The notes beneath the pieces were generated by a model. That model had not been told where the DNA came from. It made no database searches and was given only the letters and a program-made list of their open reading frames with translations. This document shows positions 5,843-6,095 of a stretch of 6,095 nucleotides of DNA, piece after piece (position 1 is the first letter of the stretch; each line of letters opens with the position of its first letter). Position numbers and translations under genes: made by a program. Origin of the DNA: Euryarchaeota archaeon UBA171. GTDB lineage: Archaea > Thermoplasmatota > Poseidoniia > Poseidoniales > Thalassarchaeaceae. The stretch spans positions 1 through 6,095 of the forward strand of contig DANO01000026.1 of assembly GCA_002497295.1 (NCBI GenBank), read 5' to 3'.

Positions 5843-6095
5843 TCAAGAGTTGAGTAATTCATCAACACTCGAAACGCTGGATGGGATCTCCGACTCATTG
5901 GAGGCAGCGGCAACGCCGGTCTGGACCACAATTGTCTGGGACGGCGACGATGGTTCATCTGTGCCGCCGCGTATGAATCTCCCAATCCTAGCTGTTATGC
6001 TTAGGAATAGATACAATCCCAAAACGAATCCGCCAGAGGCCGCTATTCCAAGGGATGTAGCCTTGTATTTGATCAACTGCAAATCAGACTCCTGA
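5843..6095 (-). CDS. Small single-pass membrane protein, function unknown, 5' end outside the window
   Basis: The minus-strand frame is open from the right edge to a TGA at 5843-5845, giving at least 83 residues. A hydrophobic segment, SLGIAASGGFVLGLYLFLSI, is followed by ARIGRFIRGG and then a polar Ser/Glu/Val-rich tail ending SSVDELLNS. The basic stretch after the helix suggests that the tail is cytoplasmic. TTG at 6082 could be a start, but the frame stays open beyond it (...QESD), so the real start is probably outside. I do not recognise a family. It ends 45 bases before the eL41 start, and that gap holds the eL41 promoter. A competing plus-strand frame over the same bases is less protein-like and would run across the eL41 start. 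Confidence 0.55.
   Translation of the reverse strand, partial: QESDLQLIKYKATSLGIAASGGFVLGLYLFLSITARIGRFIRGGTDEPSSPSQTIVVQTGVAAASNESEIPSSVSSVDELLNS

Noticed and set aside
5796..6095. Plus-strand frame of 99 codons ending exactly at the right edge
   Set aside because: It lies antisense to a frame with a clear membrane helix and overlaps the eL41 start and promoter. Its own product shows no domain or helix, so it is treated as a shadow.
1..6095. CRISPR array, mobile element or defence cassette
   Set aside because: No regularly spaced repeats, transposase, integrase, terminal inverted repeats or known defence domains were seen. Two tRNA genes are present, but their 3' ends are not repeated nearby as integration scars.

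Overview
The window reads as archaeal, euryarchaeal in style, at about 50% G+C. The best fit is a marine Thermoplasmatota genome such as Marine Group II (Poseidoniales), but this is inferred from gene style and no diagnostic marker fixes it. The archaeal signs are: a very short, highly basic gene that looks like ribosomal protein eL41; promoters with a TATA-like element about 25-32 bases before the start codon, implying leaderless mRNAs; no convincing Shine-Dalgarno sites; and a surface subtilase with a C-terminal membrane anchor.

Layout, left to right. Bases 1-906 (minus) hold the N-terminal 302 residues of a family 1 glycoside hydrolase with an unusual N-terminal transmembrane segment; its gene runs off the left edge. 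Diverging from it is a small membrane protein with two transmembrane segments (963-1556, plus), unrecognised. Convergent to that lies a DoxX-like four-helix membrane protein (1587-1976, minus), preceded by a 693-residue secreted, membrane-anchored subtilisin-like serine protease (2030-4111, minus). A tRNA-Arg(UCU) gene lies just upstream of the protease on the same strand. Next come an unrecognised multi-helix membrane protein (4313-4966, minus) and a SprT-like zinc metallopeptidase with a C-terminal zinc ribbon (4989-5516, minus). A tRNA-Ala(GGC) gene (5573-5646, plus) diverges from the metallopeptidase and appears to share one central TATA element with it. The right end holds a 35-codon eL41-like gene (5690-5797, minus) and the 3' part of a small single-pass membrane protein (5843-6095, minus) that is cut by the window edge.

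Most of this is a mix of housekeeping and envelope genes rather than one pathway. The subtilase and the membrane proteins belong to the cell surface. The tRNAs and eL41 belong to translation. The SprT-like protein may act on DNA-bound or other cytoplasmic protein. I see no CRISPR array, transposase, integrase, toxin-antitoxin pair or defence system. The points most worth a second look are the tiny eL41-like gene, the symmetric two-way promoter at 5541-5548, the membrane-anchored GH1 enzyme, and the repeats in the DoxX promoter.
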